Assembly (NCBI RefSeq): GCF_002903165.1
Contig: NZ_PPSK01000002.1
Coordinates: 1-64,000 of the forward strand
Origin: Halopseudomonas oceani
GTDB lineage: Bacteria > Pseudomonadota > Gammaproteobacteria > Pseudomonadales > Pseudomonadaceae
Length of the DNA: 64,000 bases
Reading direction: 5' to 3'
In this document: positions 52,776 through 61,539 of the stretch, piece after piece
How positions within the stretch are numbered: the stretch's first letter is position 1
How the letters are laid out: each line of letters starts with the position of its first letter
The notes under the pieces: model-generated
What the model was told of the DNA's origin: nothing
What the model saw: only the letters and a program-made list of their open reading frames with translations
Database searches by the model: none
Program-made: the position numbers and the translations under genes

Positions 52776-54092
52776 TCAGTGCTTGATCGCCTCTGCAAAC
52801 TGGCCGATGGCATCGACTACCCGCTGCGCCTCGTCGCGGATCTCCAGCATCACCTCGCCGGCCCGGTTGGCCAGCACCACGCCCTGTTCCGACTTGCTGC
52901 GGCTGCCGGCCATGCCGTCGACAGCGCGATGCGCCAGCTCCATGTTCTGCTGCACCACCTCGTTGATCTCCAGTGTCGCCTGAGCCGTGCGGGCAGCTAG
53001 GTTGCGAACTTCATCGGCGACCACGGCGAAACCGCGACCCTGCTCGCCGGCGCGGGCCGCCTCAATGGCAGCGTTCAGGGCCAGCAGGTTGGTCTGGTCA
53101 GCGATGCCGCGGATTACCTGCACGATGCTGTTAATCTGCTCTGACTGGCTGTTCAGTGCGTTGATGTGCCCGGAGACACTGTCCAGTTCGTCGGCAATGG
53201 AGCGGACTACGTCAACCGCTTCCTCTACCGTCGCGGCGCCGGTGCGGGCGCTTTCATCTGTTTCTGCGGCGATCTCGAAGGCGAGCTGGGCTGCGGCAGA
53301 TTCGGCGTTGCGCCGCTCGACTTGGGCGGTGATGTCGCTGGCGAACTTGACTACCCCATAGAGTTTGCCGTCGGCGTCATAGAGCGGGTTGTATGTGGCT
53401 CGCAACCAGACGGTCTGGCCGCTGCGGGTAACTCGCTGGAATAGGTCGGAAAGGAATTCGCCCTTGTTCAGTTTTTGCCAGGCCTGTTGATAGCCGGCGC
53501 TGGCGGCGGTTTCAGGGCTGCAGAAGACCCGGTGATGCTTGCCTTTTATTTCGTCAAGGCGGTAGCCCATGGTGTGCAGGAAGTTCTCATTGGCGGTCAC
53601 GATCTCGCCGTCCAGGCTGAATTCAATCACAGCCATCGAGCGGTTGATGGCGTTCAGTAGGCTTTGGTGCTGTTGCTCTGCCAGCACTTCACGGGTGATG
53701 TCGAAGGCTAGTTTGAGCACCCGAGACACGCTGCCGCCTTCGCTGAGGATAGGGATATAACAGGCTTCCAGCCAGATCTTGCGACCGTCTTTGGCAATTC
53801 TGGCAAAACGGTCGCTGAAACTTTCACCGCTTGCCAGGCGTTGCCAGAAGCGTCGGTAGTCGACGCTGTTGACCTGCTCTGACGGGCAGAACAGGCTGTG
53901 CTTCTGTCCACGGATATCAGCCAGTTGATAGCCGACCACATTCAGGAACGCTGCATTGGCGTCGAGTATTTCACCTTGTGGAGTGAACTCGATCCAGGCC
54001 AGATTCTCGCGTATGGCGCTGAGAATGTGTGATTGGGTTGCGAGTAACTGCTTGTTCTGTTGAAGCTCTGATTTAATGCGTGCTCCGAACAT
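52776..54092 (-). CDS. Soluble dual-PAS methyl-accepting chemotaxis protein, BdlA-like
   Basis: A 438-residue cytoplasmic receptor without membrane segments. PAS1 (about 20-135, [22 protein letters not shown]) and PAS2 (about 140-257, [22 protein letters not shown]) are followed by a short MCP signalling domain with the conserved tip [46 protein letters not shown]. This layout is that of BdlA, which controls biofilm dispersion in Pseudomonas aeruginosa, and of soluble Aer-like sensors. The ATG at 54092 begins [10 protein letters not shown] diguanylate cyclase lies nearby on the same strand. Confidence 0.85.
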   Translation of the reverse strand: MFGARIKSELQQNKQLLATQSHILSAIRENLAWIEFTPQGEILDANAAFLNVVGYQLADIRGQKHSLFCPSEQVNSVDYRRFWQRLASGESFSDRFARIAKDGRKIWLEACYIPILSEGGSVSRVLKLAFDITREVLAEQQHQSLLNAINRSMAVIEFSLDGEIVTANENFLHTMGYRLDEIKGKHHRVFCSPETAASAGYQQAWQKLNKGEFLSDLFQRVTRSGQTVWLRATYNPLYDADGKLYGVVKFASDITAQVERRNAESAAAQLAFEIAAETDESARTGAATVEEAVDVVRSIADELDSVSGHINALNSQSEQINSIVQVIRGIADQTNLLALNAAIEAARAGEQGRGFAVVADEVRNLAARTAQATLEINEVVQQNMELAHRAVDGMAGSRSKSEQGVVLANRAGEVMLEIRDEAQRVVDAIGQFAEAIKH

Positions 54093-54255
54093 GACAACCT
54101 CTTGGTAGCGCGGATAGGGGCAGATGAATGCAGGATATAGCTGCATCGGCCTACGGGCTCTGGACTTGAGTCGGCAGGGCCGCATTGGGTCAGATTTTTT
54201 TTCGCCGACAGGGTCTATGATCGGCGTACGATATGGGATTGATCAGGAGGATGAC

Positions 54256-55167
54256 TTGGCTACCAGTTTGCTTGTACTGCTCGACGATATTGCGTCGGTG
54301 CTGGATGATGTTTCGGTTATGGGCAAGGTTGCGGCCAAGAAGACGGCCGGTGTTTTGGGTGATGATCTGGCGCTTAACGCCCAACAGGTTACCGGTGTTC
54401 GGGCTGAGCGGGAGCTGCCGGTGGTGTGGGCGGTGGCCAAGGGATCGTTTCGCAACAAACTCATTTTGGTCCCGGCTGCGCTGCTGATCAGCGCGGTCGC
54501 ACCCTGGGCTATTACGCCGTTGCTGATGCTGGGCGGTGCCTTCCTCTGTTATGAGGGCGCAGAAAAGCTGGCGCATCGTTTTCTTCACGACACAGCGGCA
54601 GAGCACAAGCAATCGCTTGAAGTCCTGCAGGATGAGAGCGTGGATGTGGTTGCGTTTGAGAAGGCCAAAATTGCGGGGGCAATCAGAACGGATTTTGTCC
54701 TGTCGGCCGAGATTATTGCGATTACTCTGGGTACGGTGGCGGAAGCCGATCTGATCCGTCAGTTGGTGGTGCTGTCGGGGATTGCGATTGTCATAACCAT
54801 CGGTGTTTATGGTCTGGTTGCCGGCATCGTCAAACTGGATGACGGTGGCCTTGCTCTGACGCGCAAGGATAGCCCACTGCTGCAACGGCTGGGGCAGGGC
54901 ATCCTCAGGGCTGCACCTTGGCTGATGAAGACGCTGTCTGTGGTTGGAACGGCAGCGATGTTCATGGTTGGCGGCGGCATCCTGGCGCACGGCTTATCGG
55001 TGGTCCATCACTGGATCGAGAGCAGCGCGGAACGGTTGGGTGAACTGCCGTATCTGGGAATGCTGCTGGACGGGATAATACCGACGCTGCTCAACGCCGG
55101 GTTTGGGATCGTTGTTGGCGCAGTGCTGGTGGGTGCGTTCACCCTGATTGGACGGTTGCGCGGCTGA
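54256..55167 (+). CDS. yedI: DUF808/YedI inner-membrane protein
   Basis: A 303-residue membrane protein with about six helices. [41 protein letters not shown] is the invariant DUF808 N-terminus. The family is of unknown function. The start is the TTG at 54256: AGGAGG at 54245-54250 is five bases before it and the family begins at this point; the frame to 54124 has no such site. Confidence 0.88.
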   Translation: MATSLLVLLDDIASVLDDVSVMGKVAAKKTAGVLGDDLALNAQQVTGVRAERELPVVWAVAKGSFRNKLILVPAALLISAVAPWAITPLLMLGGAFLCYEGAEKLAHRFLHDTAAEHKQSLEVLQDESVDVVAFEKAKIAGAIRTDFVLSAEIIAITLGTVAEADLIRQLVVLSGIAIVITIGVYGLVAGIVKLDDGGLALTRKDSPLLQRLGQGILRAAPWLMKTLSVVGTAAMFMVGGGILAHGLSVVHHWIESSAERLGELPYLGMLLDGIIPTLLNAGFGIVVGAVLVGAFTLIGRLRG

Positions 55168-55169
55168 GA

Positions 55170-56486
55170 TCAGCTTTGCAGCAGGTGGGCGTGGGTAGTC
55201 AGGTCTTCACCCAGTCGATATTGGTTGTTGCCGCTGCGTTTTGCCGCATACATGGCCAGGTCGGCCGCATGGATCAGCTTGTCCATGGTGGCGGCGTGGT
55301 CTGGGAACATGGCGATACCGAGGCTGCTGCCGACCCGGTAGTCGCGCCCCTGCAGTGTCATGGCTGGCGTGAGGCTGGCAAACAGCTTTTCGCAGATCTG
55401 ATGCGCTTCGTCGCTGACCTTGGTGTGGCGCGATAGTCCCTCCAGCAGTACCACGAATTCATCGCCTCCCAGCCTGGCAACCATGTCCGAGCTGCGAACG
55501 GCGCTGCGCAGACGTTTGGCAACCTCCAGCAGTACTTCGTCACCCGTTGCATGACCGTGTTGGTCGTTAATCGCCTTGAAGTTATTAAGGTCGATAAATA
55601 CCAGTGCCAGCCGCGTTTGCTGCGTTCTGGCCAGTCCCAGAGAGGCCTCCAGCCGCTGCTCAAGCATCAGGCGGTTGGGTAGGCCGGTCAGCGGGTCTTG
55701 GTGAGCGCGTTGCTCCAGCTCCCGAGTCGAATGTTTTTCTTCGGTGATATCCCGAACGACGCCCATCATCTTGACCGGCTGACCCTGTTCGTTTTTCACC
55801 ACGTTACCGGTCTCCCGCACCCAGTGCACGCTGCCGTCGGGCCAGATGACGCGGTATTCCTCGTCGTGATTCTCGCCGGTTTCGATGCAATTCAGTTCGC
55901 CTGCCCTGACTCGCTCCCGGTCGTCCGGGTGCACGCTGTTACAGAACAGGCTGTAGGACGGCGTCACCTCTCCCGGTTGATAACCAAACATGCCGTAGAT
56001 GGCTTCTGACCAGTACAGGCGGTCGGTATCAATATCCCAGTCCCAGGTGCCGATCCGTGCGAAATACTGGCTGCGCTTGAAGCGTTCCATTGATTCGCCG
56101 CTAGCTTGCATTGCCTGCTCAGGGTGCAGCAATAGAACGTGCTGGTTCCCGATGTCGGCCAGCCGCGTAAGTTCCTGCTGCAGTTTCTGCTGACCGTTGT
56201 CTAGCAGGGTTTCTACACGCTGCATGGGGGGCGGCAGCGCTGTGAGCATGGGTAGCCAATGCGTTATGGGAGTATTCCGCGGCAGGGGCTGATCGGGGAG
56301 GCCAAGCATGCGAGCTGCGGCGGGATTGTGCCAGCGGATGTGCAGCTGGCGGTCCAGTATGAGGAGCCCGTTAGGCGATACCTTGAGCAATGCCTTGAAG
56401 GTGGCTGCCTGTCGCCTGCTATGCCACACGGCGACGCAAGCAAACAGTAGTGCAAACAGGGCTATGGCGGTTAGCGCAAGGGGCAT
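55170..56486 (-). CDS. PAS-GGDEF diguanylate cyclase
   Basis: A 438-residue membrane-anchored protein: one N-terminal helix (residues 2-20), a first PAS (about 28-75, VSPNGLLILDRQLHIRWHNPAAARMLGL), a second PAS/PAC (about 135-255, FARIGTWDWDIDTDRLYWSEAIYGMFGY ... VRDITEE) and a GGDEF domain with intact GGDEF in RLGGDEFVVLLEG. No EAL domain. The GGDEF motif predicts synthesis of cyclic di-GMP. It converges on the yedI gene and lies in the same neighbourhood as the BdlA-like sensor. Confidence 0.92.
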   Translation of the reverse strand: MPLALTAIALFALLFACVAVWHSRRQAATFKALLKVSPNGLLILDRQLHIRWHNPAAARMLGLPDQPLPRNTPITHWLPMLTALPPPMQRVETLLDNGQQKLQQELTRLADIGNQHVLLLHPEQAMQASGESMERFKRSQYFARIGTWDWDIDTDRLYWSEAIYGMFGYQPGEVTPSYSLFCNSVHPDDRERVRAGELNCIETGENHDEEYRVIWPDGSVHWVRETGNVVKNEQGQPVKMMGVVRDITEEKHSTRELEQRAHQDPLTGLPNRLMLEQRLEASLGLARTQQTRLALVFIDLNNFKAINDQHGHATGDEVLLEVAKRLRSAVRSSDMVARLGGDEFVVLLEGLSRHTKVSDEAHQICEKLFASLTPAMTLQGRDYRVGSSLGIAMFPDHAATMDKLIHAADLAMYAAKRSGNNQYRLGEDLTTHAHLLQS

Positions 56487-56623
56487 CGGGTCATCAGGTG
56501 AGCGGTCTTTGTCGCAGTATAACGTGGCTGGAGTGGCAAGCCAGTGAATACCGACAATCCGCTGCTGACTGAACCACTGGTGCGGCAGCGACTCACAGTT
56601 ACACAGGAGTGCAGGAGGGCGCC

Positions 56624-57121
56624 ATGCTTGAGTTGGAGCGGATAATGAGCATCGTCGGCGATACATTGGCTGACGAGTTTTCTGATCTCACGGATGTGGA
56701 GCAGGGCACTCGTGTCACGCTGCGGCTGATGTTGGCAGCGCTGCTGGGTGGTCTGCTCGGTCTGGAGCGCGAGCGGCAGGGCAAGGCCGCTGGCGTGCGT
56801 ACCCATATGCTGGTCTGTCTGGGCGCGGCGCTGTTTGTGCTGGTTCCGGATGTCGGCGGGGCGTTGGGCGATGCCATGAGTCGGGTTGTTCAGGGGGTTA
56901 TTGCCGGTGTTGGTTTTTTGGGGGCGGGCACTATTCTCAAGGGTGATGCGAGCAATCAGGTCAAGGGGCTGACGACCGCGGCTGGTATCTGGTTGACCGC
57001 TGCCATCGGCGTGACTATCGGTTTGGGTCATCAGGCGACGGGGCTGCTCTGCGCGGGCTTGGCGCTGGTTATTCTGCATCTGGTGCCGATGCTGTTTCGC
57101 TATCCGCAATCGCCTTCCTGA
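56624..57121 (+). CDS. MgtC/SapB family membrane protein
   Basis: A 165-residue inner-membrane protein with four helices. LRLMLAALLGGLLGLERERQGKAAGVRTHMLVCLGAALF and VIAGVGFLGAGTILKGDASNQVKGLTTAAGIWLTAAIG are the MgtC signatures. MgtC-type proteins influence Mg2+ adaptation and F-type ATPase activity. The ATG at 56624 has AGGAGG at 56613-56618. It is 240 bases upstream of the YjfI-PspA operon and has no clear terminator. Confidence 0.88.
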   Translation: MLELERIMSIVGDTLADEFSDLTDVEQGTRVTLRLMLAALLGGLLGLERERQGKAAGVRTHMLVCLGAALFVLVPDVGGALGDAMSRVVQGVIAGVGFLGAGTILKGDASNQVKGLTTAAGIWLTAAIGVTIGLGHQATGLLCAGLALVILHLVPMLFRYPQSPS

Positions 57122-57310
57122 CAAAGCGCCGAACTGTGCGCGAGTTGTCTTTTCTTAGCCTGACGCAACGCGGGTTGCTGTAGTTAAATAGCCGGTGCAC
57201 GGATTGCGCCTCCTCTCATGTTGCCTGGAAGGCCTGCCTCATCTTGATCCCTCTGCTTTTATCGCCTGCTGGCGCTGCGCTTGATGCTGTCCTGAAAACA
57301 CGCACAAAAA

Positions 57311-57346
57311 CATCACATGTAATTAATTGCTTTGTTACATGTGATG
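57311..57346. promoter_or_regulatory. 12-bp perfect inverted repeat before the YjfI-PspA operon
   Basis: CATCACATGTAA (57311-57322) is repeated inverted as TTACATGTGATG (57335-57346) with a 12-base spacer. It ends 15 bases before the ATG at 57362. Each arm contains the palindrome ACATGT. It may be an operator for the ribbon-helix-helix protein encoded next, or an mRNA hairpin hiding the start. Confidence 0.65.
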
Positions 57347-57361
57347 GTCTAGTCTCGCTTC

Positions 57362-57982
57362 ATGGAAAAGAAATCATCTGCTTATTATCAGCGACTTTAT
57401 CGCCAGCGCCTGCGTGAGCAGGGGTTGGTCAAGAAAGAAGTCTGGATATTGCCCGAGCATGCCTCTGCGCTCATGGCAGTAGAACGCAAGCTGCGCCAGC
57501 CGATGGCCCAGCTGGACTCAATGGAGAAGGAGATAGACATGAGCATGCAGCAGGTTTGGACTGCCACAGCGTTGCACAAGGCGTTGAGTGGCACGGAGCT
57601 GTTTCAGGGCACGCGAGCGAGCGTCGAGTTAATCGACGGTAGCGACGCCAGTCTGCACGTCACCATGCATGAGTATGGCGATCTGCCGCTTTTTATCGCG
57701 GTATTTGGCGAGCAAGTGATTGTTGAGGCGTTACTGTGGCCGACGTCGGATGTGCGTGATCTGCCAGCCTTCAATGAAGAGGTGCTGCGCACCCACAAGC
57801 TGTTCCCGCTGTCGAGTATCGGCCTTGAGCGTCTGGCTGATGGTACCGATTGCTACACCATGTTCGGTGCCTTGAGCTCTGGCTCGGCACTGTCTGATGT
57901 GGTGTTCGAGATCGAGCTGCTGGCGGACAACGTGATCAAGGCTACCGAAGCCTATGAGAATCATCTGGCGATGCCAGCCTGA
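57362..57982 (+). CDS. yjfI: YjfI/DUF2170 protein with ribbon-helix-helix-like N-terminus
   Basis: A 206-residue soluble protein. Residues from about 60 onward (MQQVWTATALHKALSG ... LHVTMHEYGDLPLFIAVFGEQVIVEALLWP) are the DUF2170/YjfI domain. The first 58 residues (AYYQRLYRQRLREQGLVKKEVWILPEHASALMAVERKLRQ) look like a ribbon-helix-helix DNA-binding domain, with strand KKEVWILP. No ribosome site is visible before ATG 57362, and a perfect inverted repeat lies just upstream, so autoregulation is likely. The PspA gene begins 14 bases after its stop. Confidence 0.8.
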   Translation: MEKKSSAYYQRLYRQRLREQGLVKKEVWILPEHASALMAVERKLRQPMAQLDSMEKEIDMSMQQVWTATALHKALSGTELFQGTRASVELIDGSDASLHVTMHEYGDLPLFIAVFGEQVIVEALLWPTSDVRDLPAFNEEVLRTHKLFPLSSIGLERLADGTDCYTMFGALSSGSALSDVVFEIELLADNVIKATEAYENHLAMPA

Positions 57983-57996
57983 CAAGGAGAAAGCTG

Positions 57997-58692
57997 ATGA
58001 ACGTGTGGAGCAAATTGCTGACTGCGATGCGGGGCGGTGCTCAGGAAGCAGGCGAGGCGCTGGTCGATAGCCAGGCCCTGCGTATCCTCGATCAGGAAAT
58101 TCGTGATGCCGATGCTGAGCTGCATCGTTCTCGCGAAGCGCTGGCCAATATCATGGCCAAGCAGAAGCTGGCTGCCGACAAGCTTAGCAAGGTATCGGCG
58201 CGTATTGCCGAGTATGAGCAGTACGCCCTGAAGGCGCTTGAGTCGGGCAACGAGGCGCTGGCCCGAGAGGTTGCCGAAAAAATTGCCGGCCTGGAAAACG
58301 AGGCGCGACTGGAATCCGAGCAGGCTGAGGCCTACGCGACCAGCGTGGCGAACCTGCGTCAGGCCGTGCAGCAGGCCGAGGGCAATATCAAGCGACTGAA
58401 GCAGCAGGTTGATGTGGTCAAGGCTACTGAAAGCGTGCAGAAAGCACAGCTTGCGGTGTCCCAGCGTTACGGCGGCTCACAGGCCAAGATGCACACGGCA
58501 CTTGAGTCGCTAGAACGCATCAAGCAGAAACAGGCGGAGCGTGGCGCCCGTATGGAGGCCGCAGCCGAGCTGGCGGTTGAGGGCAGCCCCGACCAGGCGC
58601 TGGAAGAGAAATTGCGAGCGGCGGGCATTACGCCGGCTTCCGGCAGCGCAGACAGTGTGCTGGAGCGTCTGAAGCAGCGCTCTGATAGTTAG
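57997..58692 (+). CDS. PspA/IM30 family protein (second copy)
   Basis: A 231-residue coiled-coil protein of the PspA/ESCRT-III-like family, corresponding to YjfJ of E. coli. It begins MNVWSKLLTAMRGGAQEAGEALVDSQALRILDQEIRDADAELHRSREALANIMAKQKLAADKL and is helical and heptad-rich throughout. The tail AGITPASGSADSVLERLKQ matches that of the copy at 37031-37729. AAGGAG precedes the ATG. It is predicted to polymerise on stressed inner membrane; the operon partners suggest regulated disassembly by an ATPase. Confidence 0.9.
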   Translation: MNVWSKLLTAMRGGAQEAGEALVDSQALRILDQEIRDADAELHRSREALANIMAKQKLAADKLSKVSARIAEYEQYALKALESGNEALAREVAEKIAGLENEARLESEQAEAYATSVANLRQAVQQAEGNIKRLKQQVDVVKATESVQKAQLAVSQRYGGSQAKMHTALESLERIKQKQAERGARMEAAAELAVEGSPDQALEEKLRAAGITPASGSADSVLERLKQRSDS

Positions 58693-58723
58693 GTGCTTTG
58701 AGCGGTCAGGGAAGGGGATCGGG

Positions 58724-59365
58724 ATGGAGCTTTTCTTTCAGACGTCGCTGACGTTTCCGGTGGTGGTTTTCAGCTTCATGCTGTGCGTGGCCATGCTGTA
58801 TTGGCTGACGGTGGCGCTGGGTGCGCTGGATGTTGACGTGCTGGATGCCGGCGGTGACGGCGGCATGGACGACCCGTCCAATGCCGAAGGCCTCGGCGGT
58901 CTGCTGATGAAGCTGGGGCTGCATGACGTCCCGGTCACCCTGGTGCTGACGGTGCTGGTGTTCTTTGCCTGGCTGGCCAGTTACTTCACGCAGCTGTTGT
59001 TGCTGGGCTGGCTGCCGCTGGGCTTGCTGCGTTATCCCCTGGGGATGGTGGTCATCGTGCTGGCGCTGGCGGTAGCCGTGCCCGTCACCCGGCTGGTGGT
59101 GGCGCCGTTGCGGCCGCTGTTTCGCAAGGCGCTGGGCTCAACCACGCGCTCGCTGCTCGGCCAGGTCGTGGTGGTGAGATCGCCTCTGGTCAGTGATCGG
59201 CTGGGCGAGGCGGTGATGGAAGACGGCGGTGCAGGCTTGATCCTGCGTGTGCGAGCGGACCCGGCGCTGGGGTTCAAGCGCGGTGACCGACTGGTCCTGC
59301 TGGAATACCTGGAGGCGGAGCACGCCTATCGGGTTATCGGTGAAGACGAATTTAACGGGAAATAG
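58724..59365 (+). CDS. yqiJ: YqiJ-type OB-fold membrane protein
   Basis: A 213-residue membrane protein with about three helices (residues 10-32, 68-90 and 100-122) and a C-terminal OB-like beta domain (LGQVVVVRSPLVSDRLGEAVMEDGGAGLILRVRADP ... GDRLVLLEYLEAEHAYRVI). This is the YqiJ/NfeD-like partner that regularly accompanies flotillins. It sits between the PspA and flotillin genes, 31 bases after the former. Confidence 0.87.
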   Translation: MELFFQTSLTFPVVVFSFMLCVAMLYWLTVALGALDVDVLDAGGDGGMDDPSNAEGLGGLLMKLGLHDVPVTLVLTVLVFFAWLASYFTQLLLLGWLPLGLLRYPLGMVVIVLALAVAVPVTRLVVAPLRPLFRKALGSTTRSLLGQVVVVRSPLVSDRLGEAVMEDGGAGLILRVRADPALGFKRGDRLVLLEYLEAEHAYRVIGEDEFNGK

Positions 59366-59419
59366 TGCGAGGCGGCACTGTTCGGGTGCTGTGTCGTCCT
59401 GCAAAGGAGTTTGAGCGTA

Positions 59420-61468
59420 ATGAGTATGTCCATGGTAATGCCCTTCCTGATCGGGGTTGGCATCGTCTTTTTGCTGATCGTCGGTTTTTTTGTACTGTTC
59501 AATGCGTTCTACATCAAGGTGCCCCAGGGCACGGCCTTGATCGTGAACGACATGAGCTCCACCCCGAAGGTGCATTTCACCGGGGCGCTGGTTTATCCGG
59601 TGATCTACAAGAAAGAGTTCATGAAAATCTCCCTGTTGACGCTGGAAGTGGACCGGCGCGGCAAGGACGGCCTGATCTGTCAGGATAACCTGCGGGCTGA
59701 TATCACCGTTGCCTTCTACCTGCGAGTCAATGAGACCCAGCAGGATGTGCTCAAGGTAGCGAAGGCGATTGGCGTTGATCGTGCGTCCGATCGCACGGCG
59801 GTCAATGAACTGTTCAATGCCAAGTTCTCCGAAGCGCTCAAGACCGTCGGCAAGAAGTTCGACTTCGTCAGCCTGTTCGAGGAACGTCAGAATTTCCGTG
59901 ACCGCATCATAGAGGTCATCGGTAACGATCTGAACGGCTACGTGCTGGAAGATGTGGCGATTGACTATCTTGAGCAAACGCCGCGCGTCTCGCTGGACCC
60001 TACCAACATTCTTGATGCCCAGGGTATTCGCAAGATTACCGAGCTGACGGCGACCCAGAACGTGATCACCAACGAGCTGGAGCGTAACGAAGAGCTAGCG
60101 ATCATGAAGAAGAATGTCGAGACGCGTGAGGCGACTTTGGCCCTTGAGCGCCAGCAGGCTGACGCCGAGGCCCGTCAAGAGCGTGAAATTGAAACCATCC
60201 GCGCGCGCGAGCAGGCGGAGACCATCAAGGTGCAGGAAGAAGAGCGCCTGAAGGCCGAGCAGGCCCGCATCCAGACCCAGCAGGATCTGGATATCCGTAG
60301 CGAAAACCATCACCGGGAAGTCGAAGTGGCTCAGCAGAATCGCCAGCGCGCGGTGGTGATCGAGGTCGAAAAGGTCACCCGTGCCCGTGATCTGGAAGTG
60401 GTAGCCCGCGAGCGTGAAGTTGAGCTGCAGCGCATCGAAAAGGAAAAGGCGCTGGAGGAAGAGCGCAAGAATATCGCTGGCGTAATCCGCGAGCGGGTCG
60501 CGGTCGAGAAAACCGTGGCGCAGGAAGAAGAGCGCATCAAGGAAGTACGCGAGGTCGCCGAAGCCGATCGCCAGAAACAAGTGCAGGTGCTTAATGCGCA
60601 GGCCGAGGCCGAGCAGGAGCTGGTGCGTCAGGTCAAGCAGGCCGAGGCGGACGAAACCAAGTCGCGGCATAAGGCTGTGGAGATGAACAACCTGGCTCAG
60701 GCCGAACTCGAGGCTGCAGCCAAAATGTCTGAGGCAGCGAAAAAACGCGCTGAGGGTACTCAGGCTGAAGCCGCCGCCGACGGTCTGGCTGCTGCCCGTG
60801 TCCGTGAAGTTACCGCTGCAGCGAAAGAGAAGGAAGGCCTGGCCGAGGCGCACATTCAGTCCGAACAGCTGATCGCGCAAGCCAAAGGTGAGCAGGAGCA
60901 GGGGCTGGCGCAGGCTCGGGTGATTGAGGCGCAGGCAGCTGCTCGCGAGAAGGAAGGTCTGGCTGAAGCTAAGGTGCTGGAAGAAAAACTGACCGCGCAG
61001 GCTCGCGGGGAAGAGCAGTTGGGTGTGGCCAAGGCGCGTGCCGCCAAGGACCTGGGACTGGTCGAGGCCGAAGTGCTGCTGGAGCGCCTGAACGCCGAGG
61101 CCGAGGGTCTGGGCAAGAAGTTCTCCGCTTTGGGTGAGCTCAGCGACGACGCACGTCAGCACGAAGAATTCCGTATGCAGCTTGAGAAGAGCTTTGAGGA
61201 AGCAATGGCGGCTATTGCTGCCAACAAGGACATCGCCCGGGATCAGGCGGAAGTCCTCTCTACTGCGCTCGCCAAGGCCAACATTGAAATCGTCGGCGGT
61301 GAGGGTGACTTCTTCAATTCCTTCGCCAAGTCGCTGTCGGTTGGTAAAGCGATTGAGGGTGTGGTCGGCAAGAGTCCGGTCGTTCAGGATGTGCTGCAGC
61401 GGCTGCTGGCCGGGCGCGGCACTGGTGACATGCCGAACGTGGCCAACAAAGGCGACGCTGAAGCCTGA
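59420..61468 (+). CDS. yqiK: Flotillin family protein YqiK
   Basis: A 682-residue flotillin: one N-terminal membrane helix (about residues 8-28), an SPFH/band-7 domain (FYIKVPQGTALIV ... NEL to about 200) and a very long Glu/Ala-rich coiled coil to about 600 (repeats of the type AREKEGLAEAKVLEEKL), with a short C-terminal region. Flotillins scaffold membrane microdomains. AAAGGAG at 59403-59409 supports the ATG at 59420; a TTG at 59411 is too close. It is longer than E. coli YqiK (about 550), mostly in the coiled coil. Confidence 0.92.
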   Translation: MSMSMVMPFLIGVGIVFLLIVGFFVLFNAFYIKVPQGTALIVNDMSSTPKVHFTGALVYPVIYKKEFMKISLLTLEVDRRGKDGLICQDNLRADITVAFYLRVNETQQDVLKVAKAIGVDRASDRTAVNELFNAKFSEALKTVGKKFDFVSLFEERQNFRDRIIEVIGNDLNGYVLEDVAIDYLEQTPRVSLDPTNILDAQGIRKITELTATQNVITNELERNEELAIMKKNVETREATLALERQQADAEARQEREIETIRAREQAETIKVQEEERLKAEQARIQTQQDLDIRSENHHREVEVAQQNRQRAVVIEVEKVTRARDLEVVAREREVELQRIEKEKALEEERKNIAGVIRERVAVEKTVAQEEERIKEVREVAEADRQKQVQVLNAQAEAEQELVRQVKQAEADETKSRHKAVEMNNLAQAELEAAAKMSEAAKKRAEGTQAEAAADGLAAARVREVTAAAKEKEGLAEAHIQSEQLIAQAKGEQEQGLAQARVIEAQAAAREKEGLAEAKVLEEKLTAQARGEEQLGVAKARAAKDLGLVEAEVLLERLNAEAEGLGKKFSALGELSDDARQHEEFRMQLEKSFEEAMAAIAANKDIARDQAEVLSTALAKANIEIVGGEGDFFNSFAKSLSVGKAIEGVVGKSPVVQDVLQRLLAGRGTGDMPNVANKGDAEA

Positions 61469-61483
61469 CAGGCTCTTTCGCTT

Positions 61484-61508
61484 GACGCCCCGGCGCGGCC
61501 GGGGTGTC
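61484..61508 (+). promoter_or_regulatory. Hairpin between flotillin and ATPase genes
   Basis: GACGCCCCGGC (61484-61494) pairs with GCCGGGGTGTC (61498-61508), ten Watson-Crick pairs and one G-U, over a three-base loop. No T-run follows. It could reduce read-through or stabilise the upstream mRNA, lowering expression of the large downstream gene. Confidence 0.6.
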
Positions 61509-61539
61509 GCATTGCTTAGCAAATTCGGGAATGACGAGG

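Noticed and set aside
57155..57185. Sigma-54 promoter (TGACGC ... TTGC) before the YjfI-PspA operon
   Set aside because: The GG and GC dinucleotides are not at the required -24/-12 spacing.
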